Assembly (NCBI GenBank): GCA_964394085.1
Contig: CAYMWF010000092.1
Span: 1 to 19,043, forward strand
Direction: 5' to 3'
Source of the DNA: CAYMWF01 sp964394085 [NCBI: uncultured Gemmatimonadota bacterium]
GTDB taxonomy: Bacteria; GCA-2686955; CAYMWF01
Length of the DNA stretch: 19,043 bases
Shown here: piece after piece, positions 15,500 to 19,043 of the stretch
Layout: every line of letters starts with the position of its first letter
Numbering within the stretch: position 1 is the first letter of the stretch
The notes under the pieces: model-generated
Told to the model about the DNA's origin: nothing
What the model saw: the letters and a program-made list of their open reading frames with translations, nothing else
The model's database searches: none
Position numbers and translations under genes: made by a program

Positions 15500-16480
15500 T
15501 TAAAAGTGTACCTTCAGACCGAAGAACTGGAAAATTCCATATACTGACTGTACACATTGGACGAGATGTCGTTCATCGATTACTCCGAGCTCAAACTGCT
15601 TTTCTCTCAGCCTCACAAGACGCTTACTGCGGTGATACCGATTGTGCTGCAGCCGCAGGTAACGAGGGTATATCAACATACCCAGAAATGGAATTCCTTT
15701 GGCAACTGGCGCAAGAATCCGTGCTTCGCGCTTGACTTCCAATTTTCGCTCCTTCCGAAGCCATTGATCGAGAGCTTCTACTTTTTTCCGAAGCTCGTAT
15801 TTTCTATCATGGAACAGAAGAATATCATCCATATACCGGATATAGCCCTTCATACCCCAATCATCCTTAATAAGGTGATCGACCCGATCGAGGTAGATAT
15901 TCGCGAACCACTGGCTGGTCAGGTTGCCGATCGGGAGACCCCTGCCCGGTTTAGTGCCGGAATCGCCATGTCGCAATATTGCGGCGACTAACCCGATCAA
16001 TTTCCACTCCCGAAACAGTCGGCAGAATTTGTTCATCAGGATTTCATGATCGACCGAGTCGAAAAAACGACGGATATCCATTTTACAGAAATATTGAAAT
16101 TTACGTGCATATCGCTGCGCCTGAAAAACAGCCCGATGAGAGCCTTTACCTACCCGGCAGGCGTACGAATGCTCTATAAATCTACGCTCCACCACGGGGC
16201 CGATCACATCGCACACCGCATGATGTACGACCCTGTCCCTGAAATCAGCGCAACTTATTGTGCGCGGCTTGGGATCTTTGATATGGAAACGTATATATGG
16301 GCGGGGGGCGTAATCACCTTTTAACAATTCGTCGCGTAGACAGGGAAGCCTGGTATCGGCTTCGTTGATGAAATTAATAACGGGGACACGGTTCATTTTA
16401 CCTTTGGCGGCCAGGAACATGGAACGTTCGAGGTTCGGCAAAGAAGTGATTGTATCGAACAAATCTCCGTGAGACTTCAT
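15500..16480 (-). CDS. DGR reverse transcriptase
   Basis: 326 residues from the ATG at 16480, with GGAG five bases upstream, overlapping the HRDC gene stop as ATGA. It has the palm motifs of a reverse transcriptase: the first catalytic Asp in FCKMDIRRFFDSVD (D135), and YMDD (216-219, catalytic D218 and D219). The segment LPIGNLTSQWFANIYLD carries IGxxxSQ (184-190), the DGR-type signature; most other reverse transcriptases have QGxxxSP here. Fingers motifs and a short basic thumb are present, with no maturase, endonuclease or RNase H domain. In DGRs the enzyme copies TR RNA with adenine-specific errors and the cDNA replaces a VR. The adjacent TR and three VRs with this pattern confirm the assignment. 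Confidence 0.97.
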   Translation of the reverse strand: MKSHGDLFDTITSLPNLERSMFLAAKGKMNRVPVINFINEADTRLPCLRDELLKGDYAPRPYIRFHIKDPKPRTISCADFRDRVVHHAVCDVIGPVVERRFIEHSYACRVGKGSHRAVFQAQRYARKFQYFCKMDIRRFFDSVDHEILMNKFCRLFREWKLIGLVAAILRHGDSGTKPGRGLPIGNLTSQWFANIYLDRVDHLIKDDWGMKGYIRYMDDILLFHDRKYELRKKVEALDQWLRKERKLEVKREARILAPVAKGIPFLGMLIYPRYLRLQHNRYHRSKRLVRLREKQFELGVIDERHLVQCVQSVYGIFQFFGLKVHF

Positions 16481-17004
16481 GAATGCTCCGTTTTTCCGCT
16501 TTCTTCAGACGATTTTTTTTCGCGCTGATCGGTTTCGGAATCAACCGCTTCCCGACAAGGCAGATCATGCGGGATAATTTCAAGGATTTCATTGCCGTAT
16601 TTCGCGCATTTCGCTTCTCCTATACCCTCGATCTCCTTCAATTCCGAGAGAGTCCGCGGCAAGCGCTGACATATCTCAGCCACGAGCGTATTCCGCATGA
16701 TTACGTAACTCGGTATGCCGTCGCGTTTGGCGCGCTCATTGCGCCATTGTCGAATATCTCTATACAACTTCTGCAAATGAACAGGTAAATCCTTACCTGG
16801 ATCCTCGGTTGATCGCCGTTTTTTGGCAAAACCTTCGCCATCTCCCAGCAGGAGCATCAATAATAGATGGGGAACATTCCCGTGAACGAAAAAATGATCC
16901 CGGATATCGAGTATTTCTCTACCGGCTGCTGCCTCGCGAATGGGCCCCTCCGGGAAGCCCTGGAGGTTGTCGTTGTACCGAAGTGTTAGAATTCTCACGT
17001 ACAT
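16477..17004 (-). CDS. HRDC-domain DGR accessory protein
   Basis: 175 residues from the ATG at 17004, whose ribosome site is weak. The HRDC domain spans about 76-145 (LQKLYRDIRQWRNERAKRDG, IPSYVIMRNTLVAEI, LSELKEIEGIGEAKCAKYG), a helical nucleic-acid-binding fold named after RecQ helicases and RNase D. No helicase or nuclease domain accompanies it. The N-terminal ~70 residues are not recognised, and the tail is acidic and basic in patches. HRDC proteins are known as an alternative accessory class in DGRs; no avd-like gene is visible here. The 4-base overlap with the RT implies coupled translation. The likely role is binding template RNA, cDNA or the target structure as an RT partner, which is inference. 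Confidence 0.88.
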   Translation of the reverse strand: MYVRILTLRYNDNLQGFPEGPIREAAAGREILDIRDHFFVHGNVPHLLLMLLLGDGEGFAKKRRSTEDPGKDLPVHLQKLYRDIRQWRNERAKRDGIPSYVIMRNTLVAEICQRLPRTLSELKEIEGIGEAKCAKYGNEILEIIPHDLPCREAVDSETDQREKKSSEESGKTEHS

Positions 17005-17106
17005 TTTTCACCGTCCGTCGCTACGCGAATAATCTATTCATCATTCTACATTTCTTGCCTATGGATACATCCATCGGTACGTGAATCTACATTCTTCGGA
17101 ATTTCG

Positions 17107-17317
17107 GGTATAACGATACACTTGCAAGATACAATCCCTTTCTTGCCGGCGGGCGCGCTAGACCTCCTGAAATTATAGGCTGCAAAGCGACCAGGGGCTG
17201 CGCCCCTGGACCCCGGGGACGCCGACTCGCTTGTCTCGTCGCGTCCGGCTACCGCCGGGCCCTACCGGGCCGCGACGATTCCGCGAGCCGGCGTTTTTAT
17301 ACAGCGCACGGCAAGGA
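17107..17317 (-). repeat. DGR target 3' module, copy 3
   Basis: Follows kinase 3 and matches copy 1 along its full ~210 bases, starting at GGTATAACG. It has the perfect 8-bp hairpin at 17191-17209 and the branched structure. It fills most of the 313 bases between kinase 3 and the HRDC gene; no gene is seen there. Confidence 0.8.
17220..17293 (-). promoter_or_regulatory. Putative DGR target-recognition structure, copy 3
   Basis: Core 17237-17277 with an outer stem 17220-17230/17283-17293 as in copy 2. Against copies 1 and 2 the core has three substitutions: one in each tetraloop (GGCA to GGTA on the coding strand) and one in the unpaired junction. All stem bases are unchanged, which supports the fold. 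Confidence 0.55.
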
Positions 17318-19043
17318 CTAAGACGCTGACCTCACGAGGCGGAAGCCCAGGTAGTAGAGCGAATCGCCAGGCGAGTCCCCGTCGCGATTCGCAGACCGGC
17401 AGTGCCTGGCGTAGCTGCTCCAGCCGCCGCCACGGCTGACGCGGCGGGATCCACCAGCCGGGCTGTCAGGATCGGTTACAGTACCACCTGGATAATTCTT
17501 ATCATACCAATCCCAGCACCACTCCCATACGTTGCCGTGCATGTCATACAACCCCCAAACATTGGGCTCTTTGCGACCGACCGGATGCATCTTTCCACCG
17601 GAATTCTTGTTGTACCATCCTATCTTTTCCAAATTCGGATCCCTGCCGGTAGGCTCGCTGATACCGCCGTTATAGAACGCGGTGGAAGCCCCTGCACGAC
17701 AAGCATACTCCCACTCAGCCTCGGTCGGAAGCCTGCACCCGGTCCAATCGCAGAATGCCCTGGCGCCATACCAGGTGACCTCAACCACTGGGTGATCACC
17801 ATAACCCGATTCTGACCGGAATCGCCCTCCATGCTTCTCTATCCTGCAATCGTCATCCGAGATATCGAGCCAGTATTCGTCGCCCTCCTTCTTATTGCCT
17901 TGTTCATTGAGAAACGCACAGAACTGATTGTTCGTCACCTCAGTCGCAGCCATGTAGAAGGGCTTCGTTATACGGACCGTGTGCTGCCTTTCGTCATCGT
18001 CGCGGCCCGGTTCCGAGGGCGGACTCCCCATGCTGAATGTGCCCGGTTGAATCAAGACCATCTCAAGACCGCCGGAGGTCTTGATCTTCGGGACGAGAGT
18101 CTTGCACACAATCAGCCGGATACGTTTGTCGAATGCGACGAGGTTCGGGGAGCCGGGTTCACTGCGGATGACATTGCCGGCGGCTCTATTCGCCTCATAC
18201 TCCGCTTTCTTGTCTATCCGCTCAAAACCGAGCTCCTTCAACCTGTTCCTGGCGTCTTCATAAGAGAGGCCGGCAAGATCCGGGATTCGAGCACCTGATA
18301 TCGAAACGACAACATCGACGGTCGAACCTTCCGGAACAGGCCCTGAAGATGGATTCGTGCTCATTACTATTCCGTCATCTCCGTACTCGGTCGTAACTTT
18401 TTTCGATACAGAGTCTAGTTCGAGGCCGGCGACATTCAAGGTGCTGCGTGCTTCCGAGGCGGGTTTACCTACAATCGACGGGAGCGCCACCATCCTCACA
18501 CCCTTCGACAGGAGAAGAACGACCTCGGAACCCGACTTAAGTTCCACCGCACCGCCCTCGATTCCGATGGCCCGACCTTTGGGCACCTCGGGATGAAAAG
18601 CCTGTTCCTTTTGTGAAATGATAAGACCCGCGTCTTTGATCAGGCTGGATGCGTGAACTTCCGAAAGCCCCTCGATCCGAGGAACATCGGTCCAGAGTTC
18701 GTAGACGTCGAGTTCTACCGCCGTGCCCCGTGCAACCTCGCCTGAGGCCGGTCTTATCGCGGCTATCGTCTCATCCTTCTCCTTCTTTGTCCGGAGCTTC
18801 GTGACGCGGCCCGCTTTCAAGTGATTCCGTTCGAGAAGAGCAGCGCCTGATTCGCAGGCCATGCCGGTCACGTCCGGCACCTGTATAAGCCGAGGTTCAA
18901 ACAAGTCTGTCGCTGACAAGGCAGCGAGAACGATGATTGCGATGCTGAAAACCGCTGCGGCTGCACGTAGGAGTATCCGGCTTCCCTCCCGGGATTCTGA
19001 AGGTGAAGGCGGTACGGTTTCAGGCAGGTCGTTTCCCGCACCA
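17318..19043 (-). CDS. DGR-diversified receptor kinase 3, C-terminal part (TM-4xPASTA-FGE/SUMF1); 5' part beyond window
   Basis: The frame is open to the window edge, so the TTG at 18919 is not the true start; 41 further codons upstream are in frame. The visible 574 residues begin with a Pro/Ser linker, then one membrane segment (visible residues about 24-45, AAAAVFSIAIIVLAAL), four PASTA repeats (from VPDVTGM to the IRLIVCKT strand) and an FGE/SUMF1-type domain of ~250 residues ending in VR3. By analogy with kinases 1 and 2 the missing part should hold the zinc ribbon and kinase domain, but this is not seen. The PASTA repeats are more divergent than those of kinases 1 and 2, and the FGE domain has a different insert (WLDISDDDCRIEKHGG), so it is an older paralogue. 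It is the third DGR target. Confidence 0.92.
   Translation of the reverse strand, partial: GAGNDLPETVPPSPSESREGSRILLRAAAAVFSIAIIVLAALSATDLFEPRLIQVPDVTGMACESGAALLERNHLKAGRVTKLRTKKEKDETIAAIRPASGEVARGTAVELDVYELWTDVPRIEGLSEVHASSLIKDAGLIISQKEQAFHPEVPKGRAIGIEGGAVELKSGSEVVLLLSKGVRMVALPSIVGKPASEARSTLNVAGLELDSVSKKVTTEYGDDGIVMSTNPSSGPVPEGSTVDVVVSISGARIPDLAGLSYEDARNRLKELGFERIDKKAEYEANRAAGNVIRSEPGSPNLVAFDKRIRLIVCKTLVPKIKTSGGLEMVLIQPGTFSMGSPPSEPGRDDDERQHTVRITKPFYMAATEVTNNQFCAFLNEQGNKKEGDEYWLDISDDDCRIEKHGGRFRSESGYGDHPVVEVTWYGARAFCDWTGCRLPTEAEWEYACRAGASTAFYNGGISEPTGRDPNLEKIGWYNKNSGGKMHPVGRKEPNVWGLYDMHGNVWEWCWDWYDKNYPGGTVTDPDSPAGGSRRVSRGGGWSSYARHCRSANRDGDSPGDSLYYLGFRLVRSAS
17331..17462 (-). repeat. DGR variable repeat VR3
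   Basis: 132 bp, gap-free against TR, with 15 differences, all at template adenines. The template Asn positions read R, S, S, Y, H, N, D, D, D, L, Y, Y. The 5' half is in the same mutated state as VR1. Confidence 0.97.

Noticed and set aside
15500-16480. Retron or group II intron reverse transcriptase
   Set aside because: The IGxxxSQ motif, absence of maturase or endonuclease domains, and the TR/VR adenine pattern identify a DGR.
1-19043. tRNA, rRNA, CRISPR arrays, insertion sequences
   Set aside because: I saw no regularly spaced short repeats, transposase genes, or tRNA/rRNA-like sequences; the repeats present belong to the DGR and its targets.

Overview
The window is a receptor-kinase signalling island organised around a diversity-generating retroelement (DGR). 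Every gene I accept lies on the minus strand. The host is probably a Gram-negative (diderm) bacterium: there is a lipobox-type LPP20-like lipoprotein, a periplasm-directed VWA/PEGA protein, and PASTA receptor kinases beside FHA and PP2C genes. I cannot name the phylum. Composition is uneven: the MoxR gene at the left edge is visibly richer in G+C (38 of 60 in the first line) than the FHA genes near 7-10 kb (24 of 60 in the line at 7441).

Layout in the direction of transcription, from high to low coordinates. (1) 19043-17318: C-terminal part of receptor kinase 3 (membrane segment, four PASTA repeats, FGE/SUMF1-type C-type-lectin-fold domain ending in variable repeat VR3). (2) 17004-15500: an HRDC-domain gene overlapping a DGR reverse transcriptase by 4 bp, followed by the template repeat TR (15444-15313). 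(3) 15031-12164: receptor kinase 2, ending in VR2. (4) 12001-11579: the broken start of a fourth kinase. (5) 11393-3021: a probable operon of FHA membrane protein, LPP20-like lipoprotein, zinc-ribbon/FHA protein, PP2C phosphatase and receptor kinase 1, which ends in VR1. (6) 2576-1: a VWA/PEGA protein and a MoxR-type AAA+ ATPase that runs off the window.

The central result is that one TR matches three VRs over 132 bp without gaps. By hand count there are 46 differences at template adenines and one elsewhere, which is the DGR adenine-mutagenesis signature. The targets are the extreme C-termini of three transmembrane Ser/Thr kinases of matching architecture: cytosolic kinase, one membrane segment, PASTA repeats, then an FGE-like domain. 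The simplest model is a mutable repertoire of extracytoplasmic ligand sensors wired to cytosolic phosphorylation, with FHA proteins as phospho-readers, PP2C as the eraser, and MoxR/VWA as a possible ATP-dependent output.

Three structural observations go beyond a routine DGR call. The 3' flank of TR is an inverted copy of the 3' flank of the VRs, between short inverted repeats. Each VR, but not TR, is followed by a conserved three-way-junction-like element with paired tetraloops whose differences all fall in unpaired bases. VR1 and VR3 share an identical mutated 5' half but differ in the 3' half, suggesting partial retrohoming tracts or duplication followed by re-mutagenesis.
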